A stretch of DNA of 64,000 nucleotides from assembly GCA_029261035.1 (NCBI GenBank), contig JAJDCD010000004.1, positions 124,001 through 188,000 on the forward strand, written 5' to 3'. Positions 1-8,279 of this stretch are shown piece by piece. The stretch comes from Candidatus Omnitrophota bacterium (GTDB lineage: Bacteria > Omnitrophota > Omnitrophia > Omnitrophales > JACROU01). The translations under genes were made by a program, and so were the position numbers. Every line of letters begins with the position of its first letter. The first letter of the stretch is position 1. The notes beneath the pieces were generated by a model that did not search any database, was not told the origin of the DNA, and saw only the letters and a list, made by a program, of their open reading frames with translations.

Positions 1-665
1 TCCCTTTGGAGTTTAACTTCATTAATTATTTGAGGTCTTAATTGCACATGACAGGCTCCACAAATGTCTCCTGTAATACTTGCCATAGCAACACCTTCTC
101 TTTTCTTTAAAATCTTGTCGTACAATTCTTTCACTTCTTTTTCAATAGGCTCTAAATTTTTTAAGCGTTCTTTCTGAAGAGATTCTATCTTAACCTTTGC
201 CTCAGAAGCTTCTTTTTCCAACCCTTGCTTTTGTTGCTTTAATTTTGCTTCTTCTTCATCTAACTTTTTCTTTTCAATATTTTTCTCTTGGTTGAGTTCT
301 TCAACTTTATCCCACTCACCTAACAGGGCTTCTTCAACCATAGCTTTATCTGCTTTAATCGAAGATATTTGCTCTAGCATTGCAGCGTATTCTTTGTTGG
401 TCTTAAGTTGAACCAGTTGCCCATCCAACTTAGTCATTTCATCATCCTTCTTACCTAAATCTAATTCTTCTTCTTTTATCTTTAACTTTAATTGGATCAC
501 CTTCTCATCCAACTCATTAAACGTCTGCTTCTTTAACTCAAATTCATTATCTAACTCTTCCAACCTCTCAGGTAAACCCTCCAAAAAAACTTCTAAATCA
601 TAAATTTCTTTATCCAAAACCTGAACCGATTTAAGTATGTCTATATCTTTATTTACCTCTGTCAT
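1..665 (-). CDS. C4-type zinc-ribbon coiled-coil protein (partial, 3' end off window)
   Basis: Reading the minus strand from the ATG at 665 gives an open frame to the left edge (221 codons). It begins MTEVNKDIDILKSVQVLDKE and runs as a long charged heptad-rich coiled coil for about 180 residues. The visible end contains CGACHVQLRPQIINEV, the first CxxC half of a C4 zinc ribbon, so the second CxxC must lie beyond the edge. This matches the DUF164/CT398-like family of putative nucleic-acid-binding zinc-ribbon proteins, usually about 240 residues, so only roughly 20 residues are missing. A good sigma-70 promoter lies upstream at 764-791. The biochemical role of the family is not settled. Confidence 0.85.
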   Translation of the reverse strand, partial: MTEVNKDIDILKSVQVLDKEIYDLEVFLEGLPERLEELDNEFELKKQTFNELDEKVIQLKLKIKEEELDLGKKDDEMTKLDGQLVQLKTNKEYAAMLEQISSIKADKAMVEEALLGEWDKVEELNQEKNIEKKKLDEEEAKLKQQKQGLEKEASEAKVKIESLQKERLKNLEPIEKEVKELYDKILKKREGVAMASITGDICGACHVQLRPQIINEVKLQR

Positions 666-763
666 TCTCAGTATCCTCTTTTATCACTAGAATTAAATAT
701 AGGGCACAAAAGCACAATAAGCCTATACAAGGTGACTACCCTTGAATCACCAAATAGCCTCAT

Positions 764-791
764 ATTATAGTGGCATACTTGAGTACGTCAA
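764..791 (-). promoter_or_regulatory. sigma-70 promoter for the zinc-ribbon gene
   Basis: On the minus strand a TTGACG -35 (786-791) and a perfect TATAAT -10 (764-769) are separated by 16 bp. The promoter points at the ATG at 665, leaving a leader of roughly 90 nt. It is one of the few promoters here with a clear -35 box. Confidence 0.65.
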
Positions 792-803
792 CATCGAATA
801 CCG

Positions 804-1469
804 TTAAAGGTTCATCTGATGTAGATCAGATTCTAGCTCCATAAAACTGGCTAATTCTGACTCTGTGAGACGGCCCATTTTATAAAAAAATGAGGTCAGG
901 GAGATATCGCTGGCTTTGATGCTACTCTCGTCAGCACTTACATTCTCATGCTGTTGAGATTCTCTTTCTACTGGCTGGTTTAAAGGGGCTACTTCTTCAT
1001 ATTCTTGCGTATTTTGATTGTGAATATCTTGCTCCAAAGCAGAGTCTAAATTTTTCTTTAAGCATTCTTCCACTAAGACTCTATCTTCTTTCTGAGATAA
1101 TGTAAGCTCAAAAATCTCAATCTTATCTTCAATCGATGAACATGTTTGAATAAGACCTGCAGAAATGCGCTCACCCACAATAACCAATCGGGTTTCGTTG
1201 GACTGTTCCAATCCAATCACTAAATGTTGCCACTTTACTTTGAATTCTAAAAGAGGAAGTAATACATCAAGTTCATAGGCAGGTTTCCACAAACACACAA
1301 AAATTAAACTTCCCTCTTTTTGTAAGATCCATGTAATTTCTTCTTTTGATAACCATGAAGGAATATCTTGAAATGTGTAATTTGGATAAATCTCTTCGAT
1401 AACAGATTTGGCGATAGGTTTCAGTTGTTCAACATCCGTTCCTAAAGATTTTACAAATTGAATTTTCAT
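804..1469 (-). CDS. Hypothetical protein, third gene of the ParA-CBM48 cluster
   Basis: A 221-residue soluble protein that I do not recognise. There is no signal peptide or membrane segment. The first ~140 residues look like an alternating alpha/beta fold with hydrophobic strands (GSLIFVCLW, HLVIGLE, RLVIVGERI). A low-complexity acidic linker (about 145-185) follows, then a short helical tail containing TSFFYKMGRLTESELASFMELE. It lies 9 bp after the stop of the 290-residue gene and is probably co-transcribed with it and with the ParA fusion, so a role together with those proteins is the best guess. No catalytic motif is visible. Confidence 0.6.
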   Translation of the reverse strand: MKIQFVKSLGTDVEQLKPIAKSVIEEIYPNYTFQDIPSWLSKEEITWILQKEGSLIFVCLWKPAYELDVLLPLLEFKVKWQHLVIGLEQSNETRLVIVGERISAGLIQTCSSIEDKIEIFELTLSQKEDRVLVEECLKKNLDSALEQDIHNQNTQEYEEVAPLNQPVERESQQHENVSADESSIKASDISLTSFFYKMGRLTESELASFMELESDLHQMNL

Positions 1470-1478
1470 AATGAATAC

Positions 1479-2351
1479 CTATACCTTAACAAATGTAGAT
1501 TCTAATTTATTCAAAAATCGAATTTGGTCTAATGAACCTACTTTAATTTTTTGCTTTGCAACTTGAGACTTAAATAAAACATCCCAATTTAACTTTGAAA
1601 TGGCATTAGAAGAAATTCCAATTTTTTCCATCTTTGTCGACACAGCTCCAATACACCGAAGCGAAACAACTAAGTATTGAGAAACAATCTCTGAAAATCT
1701 AGAAAACACCTTCTCAACATCATCATCTGTCATTACAGCATCAAAGATGATAAACACTTCCAATTCTTGATTCACATACTGACAGGATTTAATAATTTTA
1801 TAAGCACTTTCTAGCTCATAGGCTAAAGGCTGAACAACCAGAACTAATTTATCCAAAACCTTTATAAGTTGTTCAATGCCCATATTTTCATTTCGAAAAG
1901 GGTCTAAAGCAATCAAAGAGCCTGGCATAGCCATAGAATGCATTTGCTTTTTTTGATTATCGATTTCATGGCTGCCTTCCGGATAAGTTTCTTCCGAAAT
2001 ATCAAGCCAATAAAAATTATTGATTAACTTTTGTTTTTTTTCATTCCGATACACCCAGTCATATTCTGAATTTTTAAATAAGCTTTCCACCATCTCAATG
2101 TCTCGAGATAAGGGTTGGCTAGTAACAAAATAGGTCTGCTCATAATATTGAGATAAAAAAGAAGAAAAAAGAAGATTGAAAATTAGAGTTTCTTCTTCTC
2201 GAAAAGGAGAAACGAAACTAACTAATTGCGACTTATTTAATGATTTAGTAGGCTCTTTTTTTTGAGACACTTCTCCGCTCGAAGAGGCTTTCGAAAGAAA
2301 AACATCAACAACTTGTTTTAGTTCATTTTTAGATTTCTGGGGTTCGCTCAT
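1479..2351 (-). CDS. Probable pseudo-ATPase of the ParA/MinD/FlhG type, P-loop lost
   Basis: A 290-residue soluble protein overlapping the 3' end of the ParA fusion by 23 bp. After a ~40-residue polar N-terminus comes VSFVSPFREEETLIFNLLFSSFLSQ, at the position and with the strand-loop-helix pattern where MinD/FlhG proteins carry the deviant Walker A loop; the KGGxGKT residues are absent. Further on, SLIALDPF, KLVLVVQPLAYELESAYKII and LEVFIIFDAV resemble the later strands of the same fold (the FlhG pattern vTtPEptsltDAYaliK). I infer a nucleotide-binding-dead paralogue that may pair with the upstream ParA. The fold assignment is by eye only and needs a structure-based check. Confidence 0.55.
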   Translation of the reverse strand: MSEPQKSKNELKQVVDVFLSKASSSGEVSQKKEPTKSLNKSQLVSFVSPFREEETLIFNLLFSSFLSQYYEQTYFVTSQPLSRDIEMVESLFKNSEYDWVYRNEKKQKLINNFYWLDISEETYPEGSHEIDNQKKQMHSMAMPGSLIALDPFRNENMGIEQLIKVLDKLVLVVQPLAYELESAYKIIKSCQYVNQELEVFIIFDAVMTDDDVEKVFSRFSEIVSQYLVVSLRCIGAVSTKMEKIGISSNAISKLNWDVLFKSQVAKQKIKVGSLDQIRFLNKLESTFVKV

Positions 2352-3642
2352 TAATCGTCTCTTGTATCGATTTGTTAGTCGTGTCTATAACAGAATCAAT
2401 TCCACCGTAGACATTAGATTCTGTTAAATTGTTGTTAGGATCAACCATCCATTCTCCGTCGACAATAAATTTGTAACGATACTTTCCTGGTGTTAAGGGA
2501 ATATACTTTCTCCACATACCCTTTTCCCCATCTGAGCACTCCATTGCTTCATTAACCCAATTATTAAAATCACCTGCAATTTGCACCATCTTAGCATTCT
2601 TTTCTAAATACCCGAACTGAACTCCATTTTCTTCTAAAACAGGGTACATCTCACTTTCATTCTGGATATGACTCATTTGCTCCAGAAAAGACTCTTCCTC
2701 TGATTTTGCTGGATCTTCAGGACTACCCTCCTTAAAAAAAGCCTTCTCAAATTCTTCAGATAGTTTTTCTTTGCTCATTCCATTAGTACTATTTAACGGC
2801 TCTTCTTCCGATTCTAAGGTTGAATCTAAATGAGCATTAGAATCATTAACTTCATCCTTCTGTTCTTTTAAGAAAATTTCTGATTTTTTTTCAATCAGCT
2901 CGGAGGCCAGGCTTACATAATCATGAAAACCCTTACTCTTTCGATCAAAATCACAAATAGACATCCCTGCAGTAATGGCCTCTTTCAATTTAATATTTTG
3001 ATGAATCACTGTATTAAAAAGCTCCTGACCACACTCTGCTTGTAACTGAGCCAATATGCTTTTATTAAAGTTAGAATTTGAATTAAACATAGTGAGCAAA
3101 ACATGAACCTTAGCTGAATGCTTTAAGGTTTCTTCAATTAATTGCACTGTCTCTTTTATCTTTCTAAAGCCTTGAACCGAAAAATCAGAAGGCTCGACAG
3201 GAACAATCAATTCTTGAGAAGCTCGAAGGGCATTAAAGGTAAGTAAACCAAGATTCGGAGGGCAATCAATAATGACATAATCGTATTGATCTCCTACAGA
3301 CAAAACTTTTTCCATCAACTTTTCTTCTCTACCATAAACTCCAGATAACTGTTGTTCAATGGCACTCAAAATAATCTGCGATGGAACTAAATGAAAGTTA
3401 GAATTAATGTAAAGAACAATTTCTTCTAAAGAGGTTGCCACCTGCGCAGGGCTTAAAACATCATATAAACTTTTTTGAATTTTATCCGTATCGTAACCCA
3501 AACCCATTGTGGAATGACCTTGTGGGTCCAAGTCAATCAGAAGTGTTCTTTTTCCTAAAAAGGATAAACTAGAAGCAAGATTAATTGACGTTGTAGTCTT
3601 TCCACAGCCACCCTTTTGATTCGCAATCGAAATCACTCTCAT
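2329..3642 (-). CDS. ParA-family ATPase fused to a C-terminal CBM48/AMPK-type glycogen-binding domain
   Basis: 437 residues. Residues 1-253 are a complete ParA/Soj ATPase: the deviant Walker A KGGCGKTT (9-16), LLIDLDPQGHST (switch I/A'), YVIIDCPPNLG (Walker B) and VEPSDFSVQG. An acidic linker spans about 254-340. The C-terminus is an E-set/CBM48 domain: VQIAGDFNNW, GKYRYKFIVDGEWMVDP. Three of the four glycogen contacts of AMPK-beta (Trp in FNNW, Lys in YKF, Trp in GEW) are kept; the last Asn position looks like Asp/Ser. ParA proteins position chromosomes, plasmids or polar cargo, and CBM48 binds alpha-glucans or acts as a protein-interaction module. There is no parB or parS here, so this is probably not the chromosome partitioning ParA. 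The SD AAGGAG fits the ATG at 3642. Confidence 0.85.
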   Translation of the reverse strand: MRVISIANQKGGCGKTTTSINLASSLSFLGKRTLLIDLDPQGHSTMGLGYDTDKIQKSLYDVLSPAQVATSLEEIVLYINSNFHLVPSQIILSAIEQQLSGVYGREEKLMEKVLSVGDQYDYVIIDCPPNLGLLTFNALRASQELIVPVEPSDFSVQGFRKIKETVQLIEETLKHSAKVHVLLTMFNSNSNFNKSILAQLQAECGQELFNTVIHQNIKLKEAITAGMSICDFDRKSKGFHDYVSLASELIEKKSEIFLKEQKDEVNDSNAHLDSTLESEEEPLNSTNGMSKEKLSEEFEKAFFKEGSPEDPAKSEEESFLEQMSHIQNESEMYPVLEENGVQFGYLEKNAKMVQIAGDFNNWVNEAMECSDGEKGMWRKYIPLTPGKYRYKFIVDGEWMVDPNNNLTESNVYGGIDSVIDTTNKSIQETINERTPEI

Positions 3643-3683
3643 AGACGTCTCCTTGCCCTAACATACACACACTTTTAGAGCTC

Positions 3684-3696
3684 TGCTATTATAGCA
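3684..3696 (-). promoter_or_regulatory. Extended -10 promoter within a 13-nt palindrome, upstream of the ParA fusion
   Basis: The minus strand reads TGCTATAATAGCA, an extended -10 (TGn-TATAAT) that is also a perfect palindrome around its central base. No -35 match is visible 16-18 bp upstream. It lies about 45 nt before the ATG at 3642. The palindrome could be an operator overlapping the -10, or chance. Confidence 0.5.
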
Positions 3697-3772
3697 AAGG
3701 TTCTTTGAAAGGCGCACTTATTTTAAGTAAAAAGACTCAAACCTTTTTAAGAACTTTTTTAATGCATCTATT

Positions 3773-5035
3773 CTAAGATTGTATTTTGTCTTGAGGTTTA
3801 TTTTGACTCTTAATTTCTTTTTTGATTCTGGAATCGTAGTATGCAAACATATTTTTTTTAAACGCGTTCAAAAAAGCATCTACAACTTTAGGATGGAATT
3901 GCTTACCTTTGTTTGTTTCTAGTTCATTAATTGCAAAATCCAGCGGAAAACCTTTTTTATAACATCGAGACGATATCATGGCATGAAAAGCATCTACAAC
4001 AGAGATAATTGAAGACTCAATAGGAATTTCATCTCCTTTAATCCCCCTAGGATAACCCGATCCATCATAGTTTTCATGATGACAACGAATAATATCCGAC
4101 ACTTCTTTAAAGTCTGTTAAGGGTTCTAAAATCTTAACTCCTTTATCCACATGTTCTTTCATAATGCTCCATTCTTCCTCATTTAGACTCCCCTCTTTCT
4201 TCAAAACCGAGTCTGGTATTCCAATCTTACCCACATCATGTAATCTCAAAGAAGCGGACAGAACAACTCGTTTTTTTCCAGATAAGTCTAATCCCAATTC
4301 CTCCGCTGTCATAATACCTAACTTTTCCACAGCTTCTAAATGCCCAAATGTGGAAGAATCTTTCATTCGTACTTCCTGTGCTAAAGACAACATAATTTCA
4401 TAATAGGTCTGTTGTTCTTTATCTCTCAAAACTTTGTTCTCTTTTAGTTTTTCTTCTAACTCTGCATTACGTTTAACCAACTCCGTTTGTGTTTCAGCAT
4501 TTTTAATAGTCATAGCAGAATCATTGGCTAGAGTTTCAAAAAACTGAATTTCTTCCTCCAAAAAATCTTCCCCTGTTTTTTTATTCCCCAAAATAAGAAT
4601 CCCCAAAAGCTCTTCATGATAAAAACAAGGAATACACAACGATGCATTCAAAGAGATCATCAACTCTTTAATTTTTTCAATTTCTTTTAAATCTTGTGGA
4701 CTTAATTCAGAATGCTTAACGCGATTAAACGATTTTAATTTCTTCAAACAAAAATAACCTTCCAATATCTGCAACTTATCTTTCTTTTCAAGAAACCATA
4801 GAATGAGAGGGTGATCTAAATCAATCCGCACCAAATGAATAGGAATTCTATCCTTACCCTTAGAATCAATAAAAGAGTATCTCTGCTTCGAAGATTCATA
4901 CACAAGCATGCTCGCTTGAGTCAAATTTGATTCGCGTGCTATAAAGCGAACCACCATCCTCAAAAGATTATTAGGGTTTTTAAATCGAACCATACTTCTT
5001 GCAGCATTTTTTAACGCTTCTGAATAATTAATCAT
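3773..5035 (-). CDS. GAF/HD-GYP cyclic-di-GMP phosphodiesterase
   Basis: 420 residues. An N-terminal GAF domain (about 20-180) has the segments SMLVYESSKQRYSFIDS, LCIPCFYHEELLGILILGNK and FFETLANDSAMTIKNAETQ. A short coiled coil leads to an HD-GYP domain (about 210-395). The metal-site motifs are present: LRLHDVGKIGIPD (HDxGK), MKEHVDKG, RCHHENYDGSGYP (HHE..DGxGYP) and VVDAFHAMIS; the usual DAFDAM is DAFHAM, but the first, metal-binding Asp is kept. HD-GYP enzymes hydrolyse c-di-GMP to GMP or pGpG, and the GAF domain probably senses a ligand. The gene is 29 bp downstream of a lone receiver and histidine kinase, so it is a likely output of that pathway. Cytosolic; no membrane segment. Confidence 0.92.
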   Translation of the reverse strand: MINYSEALKNAARSMVRFKNPNNLLRMVVRFIARESNLTQASMLVYESSKQRYSFIDSKGKDRIPIHLVRIDLDHPLILWFLEKKDKLQILEGYFCLKKLKSFNRVKHSELSPQDLKEIEKIKELMISLNASLCIPCFYHEELLGILILGNKKTGEDFLEEEIQFFETLANDSAMTIKNAETQTELVKRNAELEEKLKENKVLRDKEQQTYYEIMLSLAQEVRMKDSSTFGHLEAVEKLGIMTAEELGLDLSGKKRVVLSASLRLHDVGKIGIPDSVLKKEGSLNEEEWSIMKEHVDKGVKILEPLTDFKEVSDIIRCHHENYDGSGYPRGIKGDEIPIESSIISVVDAFHAMISSRCYKKGFPLDFAINELETNKGKQFHPKVVDAFLNAFKKNMFAYYDSRIKKEIKSQNKPQDKIQS

Positions 5036-5064
5036 AACCTCTCAACACCTTTCCTTAAGTAAGC

Positions 5065-5430
5065 CTAAGCAATCGAAGCTAATTTCTGACGCACATCATT
5101 TTCTAAATACTCTAAACTCAACGGTTTAGTAATGTAGTTATCCGCACCCATACGAACAGCTTCTTCAATTTTTTCTGTCGTTTCAATAGCCGTTACCATA
5201 ATCACCTTAACCTTTGGGTACTTATCTTTAATTTCCTTCAATACCTGAAGACCATCAATCCCAGGCATTTTAATATCTAAAAGACACACATCCGGTTGAA
5301 CTTGGGCTATTTTTTCAAGAGCATCAAAACCAGAACATGCCGTATCTACACTAAACTCTCTTTCTTCAAAAAAACATTTAAGGAAATCACAAATTTCCTC
5401 TTCATCATCCACAACTAGCAATTTAACCAT
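5065..5430 (-). CDS. Stand-alone response regulator receiver (CheY/Spo0F-like)
   Basis: 121 residues, a single receiver domain without output domain. Acidic pocket D8/D9, phospho-acceptor D52 in LLDIKMPG, T80 in IMVTA and K102 in ITKPLS are all present, so it should be phosphorylatable. It sits between the histidine kinase (16 bp upstream) and the HD-GYP gene (29 bp downstream). The natural reading is that it receives phosphate from the kinase and acts by protein contact, perhaps on the HD-GYP protein or as a relay. A strong SD (GGGGAG) precedes the ATG. Confidence 0.93.
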   Translation of the reverse strand: MVKLLVVDDEEEICDFLKCFFEEREFSVDTACSGFDALEKIAQVQPDVCLLDIKMPGIDGLQVLKEIKDKYPKVKVIMVTAIETTEKIEEAVRMGADNYITKPLSLEYLENDVRQKLASIA

Positions 5431-5446
5431 AATTACTCCCCTTTGT

Positions 5447-6994
5447 TTATTTACCTTGATCTAACACAACCGATTCTAAATCATTACGAGAATCAGCCTC
5501 ATCTTGAACCATCTCGTTTTCTACTTCTATCATCATTGGCAAACGAATACTCACACAAGTGCCACGACTCGGGTCACTCTCGATGGAGATCCCCCCTTTA
5601 TTTCTTTGAATAATCCTTTGAACGACAAATAACCCCAAACCTAAACTATTATGTTTGGTTGTATAAAAGGCGTCAAAAACATTTGATATCACCTGATCCT
5701 CAATTCCACACCCCGTATCCTCAACCCTTATCTCAAGAATCCCTTCAGCGGCATCATGTTTCAAAATAACCGTAATTTCCCCTTCTTGCTCTACGGACTG
5801 AACCGCATTTAATATCAAGTTCAGAAAAACTTCTCTAAACTCATCCAAATGACCTTTGAATTTAGGCAAATCACTGTCGATCTCTTTTTGAATATTTATC
5901 TTTTCCAGAGAAGTCTGATAAGAAATTAACTCAAATGTATCGTCAATAATTGTTTCAAAAGGAATTTGCTCTTCATGCTCAGGACTTGTTCTAGAAAATA
6001 AGAGTAATTTCCTCGTAATATCGGCTGCCCTAGTTGTTTGTTCAACGATCCCTTTTAAATCCTCTTCAGATTTTTGAGTTAGAAAATTTTTTCCCTTATT
6101 CAAAAGTAACATTTGAGCTTTTCCAGAAATAATCGTTAATGGATTATGAATTTCGTGAGCAATTCCTGTCGCCAATTGTTCCATCGCTGAAAATTTATTA
6201 GAATGCATAATATGAGACTGAAATTCTTTAAGTTCCTCATATTGGCTTCTGATGTGTTCGTATTTAATCGCATTCTGTAAACTCGTATTTAATTTCATAG
6301 CAAAATCGTTGAAGAGTCTTAACTCGTTATGAAAGAAAGGTGTATGGGATGGTTTAGAACTTACCGAAATAAATGCTTTTAATTCCCCCTTATCCAGGAT
6401 GGGAATGATTAGCTGCGCTCTAAGAAGCTCAAAATCCGAATTCAACTGAGATGCCTCAGGCCAATTCATGGACTTCAATGTATTATCTCTTAAAATTGGA
6501 AATCTACTATTTTCTAACTCCTCCACAAGCTTAGAATTCGTATCTATCTTAATTTTCTTTGAATCATTAAGGTTAAACCCGACAAGAGAGCGTGGAACAA
6601 ATTTTCGAAGCCCCTCATCTTTAACAAGAAACGCAACATGCTTAACATTGAAAAGGTCATAAAACGTATTAACTAATAAATTAGAAAATTCCCTTAAATC
6701 CAAACTCGCATTCAGATCTTCGATAGAGTTTATCAAAATACTCTGAAAACCAACCTTCTCCTTAAAAATAAACTCACGAAAAACAAAATTTAAAAAGTGA
6801 TCTAAAGGTTTATAAGCAATTATGCAAACAATGATGATAAGTCCGACGTCAGATGCGAACTGTAAGGAAGGTTTTACAGGAAGAAAGGTAAAAACAATAT
6901 TTTTAAGTTGTAAAATGGCTATCGATAAAAAGAATAAGCTGATAAGCTTCATCCCTTTTTTTAAAGCAATTTTACGTTTCCTTAGATATAGCAT
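5447..6994 (-). CDS. Membrane-anchored sensor histidine kinase with GAF domain
   Basis: 515 residues. The N-terminus has two hydrophobic segments (about 14-33 and 48-62), then a GAF domain (about 90-245: LIINSIEDLNASLDLREFSN to AFISVSS and FNDFAMKLNTSLQNA). A dimerisation/HisKA helix carries the phospho-His in GIAHEIHNPLT (about residue 280). The HATPase_c domain has the N-box NLILNAVQSV, the G1 box VEDTGCGI and the G2-like GLGLFVVQRI. It has no receiver of its own; the adjacent lone receiver is the obvious partner. SD GGAGG stands 4 nt before the ATG. The domain set resembles NtrB-like kinases, but the signal is unknown. Confidence 0.93.
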   Translation of the reverse strand: MLYLRKRKIALKKGMKLISLFFLSIAILQLKNIVFTFLPVKPSLQFASDVGLIIIVCIIAYKPLDHFLNFVFREFIFKEKVGFQSILINSIEDLNASLDLREFSNLLVNTFYDLFNVKHVAFLVKDEGLRKFVPRSLVGFNLNDSKKIKIDTNSKLVEELENSRFPILRDNTLKSMNWPEASQLNSDFELLRAQLIIPILDKGELKAFISVSSKPSHTPFFHNELRLFNDFAMKLNTSLQNAIKYEHIRSQYEELKEFQSHIMHSNKFSAMEQLATGIAHEIHNPLTIISGKAQMLLLNKGKNFLTQKSEEDLKGIVEQTTRAADITRKLLLFSRTSPEHEEQIPFETIIDDTFELISYQTSLEKINIQKEIDSDLPKFKGHLDEFREVFLNLILNAVQSVEQEGEITVILKHDAAEGILEIRVEDTGCGIEDQVISNVFDAFYTTKHNSLGLGLFVVQRIIQRNKGGISIESDPSRGTCVSIRLPMMIEVENEMVQDEADSRNDLESVVLDQGK

Positions 6995-7206
6995 AGGCCT
7001 CCTTTTGAAATGCCTAATACTAAAACTGGAAAAAAAATTATTTATCTGAATGCTGTTTGGATATCAAAAATACGCCCGAGAATGAAACTCTATAAAAAAA
7101 GATAACTCAAACACTTCCAGAAGTCAAATTATCGGCTACATTCTATACTATCTGAATCTTTGATTACCTAAAAGATTAAATTCAGAACTTCAAATCGATT
7201 AATCTT

Positions 7207-8052
7207 TTATAATCTATTTAGAACTCCTTTTATTAATTTGTCTAATTTAGGACCAGCTGACTGAGCCGTTTTTATAATTTCTTCAATATTAATAGGCTCT
7301 AATGACTCTGGAATACACATATCCGTAATAACACTTAAACCTAATACTTTCAGTCCTGCATGAACAGCCACAATAACCTCTGGAATAGTTGACATCCCCA
7401 CCATATCCGCTCCCCAAGTACGCATCATTCGATACTCTGCTCTCGTTTCTAAACAAGGACCCGTGACCCCTACATAAACCCCTTTGTGGAGATTAAGACC
7501 TTGCTCTGTAGCAACGTCCTCAGAAAGACGCATAAGCTCTTTCTGATACGGCTCTATCATATCCGGGAACCTGGGGCCTAGCTTTTCATGATTAGGCCCA
7601 ATCAAAGGATTTAAACCCATAAAATTGATATGATCCTCAATCAAAACAATATCCCCTTTTTGGTACTGAGAATTTAACCCACCAGCAGCATTAGAAACAA
7701 TCATGATATCAATGCCCAATGCTTTCATTACTCGAACCGGAAACGTAATCTGCTTTAATGAATGACCTTCATAAAAATGATAACGACCTTCCATCGCCAT
7801 AATAGTTTTACCGGACAATTGACCAAACACAAGCTGCCCCGTATGCGAAATTACGGTCGAAGAAGAAAAGTGCGGAATTTCTTCATAAGGAATCGTAATC
7901 TTATTTTCAATCTGTTCTGTAACCTTTCCCAAGCCTGTTCCAAGGATCAAACCCAGGGTTGGAATCATCTCACCTAATTTCGATTGCAAAAAAACTTTGG
8001 CTTCCTCGACATCTTCTAAGGTTGTTGGTTTTTCAATTTGGTCTATACTCAA
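7207..8052 (-). CDS. punA: Purine nucleoside phosphorylase (trimeric class)
   Basis: 281 residues, the usual length for the trimeric NP-I family. Phosphorolysis of purine (deoxy)nucleosides to base and (deoxy)ribose-1-phosphate in salvage. Visible motifs: LGLILGTGLG (phosphate loop), FSSSTVISHTGQLVFG, MEGRYHFYEG, VSNAAGGLN, GPCLETRAEYRM (catalytic Glu of FET) and GADMVGMSTIPEV. The base-specificity position that is Asn in human PNP (VITNK, N243) reads Asp here (VITDMC, D244), which could widen use towards 6-aminopurines. It ends the operon, with its ATG overlapping the DUF167 stop by 4 bp. Confidence 0.92.
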   Translation of the reverse strand: MSIDQIEKPTTLEDVEEAKVFLQSKLGEMIPTLGLILGTGLGKVTEQIENKITIPYEEIPHFSSSTVISHTGQLVFGQLSGKTIMAMEGRYHFYEGHSLKQITFPVRVMKALGIDIMIVSNAAGGLNSQYQKGDIVLIEDHINFMGLNPLIGPNHEKLGPRFPDMIEPYQKELMRLSEDVATEQGLNLHKGVYVGVTGPCLETRAEYRMMRTWGADMVGMSTIPEVIVAVHAGLKVLGLSVITDMCIPESLEPINIEEIIKTAQSAGPKLDKLIKGVLNRL

Positions 8053-8270
8053 ATTTCAATCTCCACTAATTTATTATTACTTTTCAGCCCTTTAACTAAT
8101 TCAACCTTACTCTTAGCAACACCAAACTCTTTACTCAAAAGCTTAATTAGCTCTAAGTTTGCTTTACCTTCTGTTGCTGGTGCATTTACATGGACAATAT
8201 AGTTATCTTTTTCGATTTGAACAATTTTTCTTACTTTAGAATTGGGTTTTACTTTAACTTGAATCAACAT
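8049..8270 (-). CDS. yggU: DUF167/YggU family protein
   Basis: 73 residues covering the whole small alpha/beta domain: VKVKPNSKVRKI, YIVHVNAPATEGKANLELIKLLSKEFGVAKSKVELVKG and the terminal basic stretch. The APxxGKAN motif is the family hallmark. Function is unknown. It overlaps the phosphorylase start by 4 bp and follows yggT by 9 bp; the yggS-proC-yggT-yggU order is a widely conserved bacterial gene string. Confidence 0.9.
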   Translation of the reverse strand: MLIQVKVKPNSKVRKIVQIEKDNYIVHVNAPATEGKANLELIKLLSKEFGVAKSKVELVKGLKSNNKLVEIEI

Positions 8271-8279
8271 ACTTCTATT

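Noticed and set aside
2329-3642. ParA gene as the chromosomal partitioning parA
   Set aside because: There is no parB, parS, gidA or rnpA nearby and the CBM48 fusion is atypical.
7170-7208. AT-rich hairpin AAAAGATTAA/TTAATCTTTT overlapping the phosphorylase stop as a terminator
   Set aside because: The stem is weak and contains the stop codon; not enough to call a terminator.
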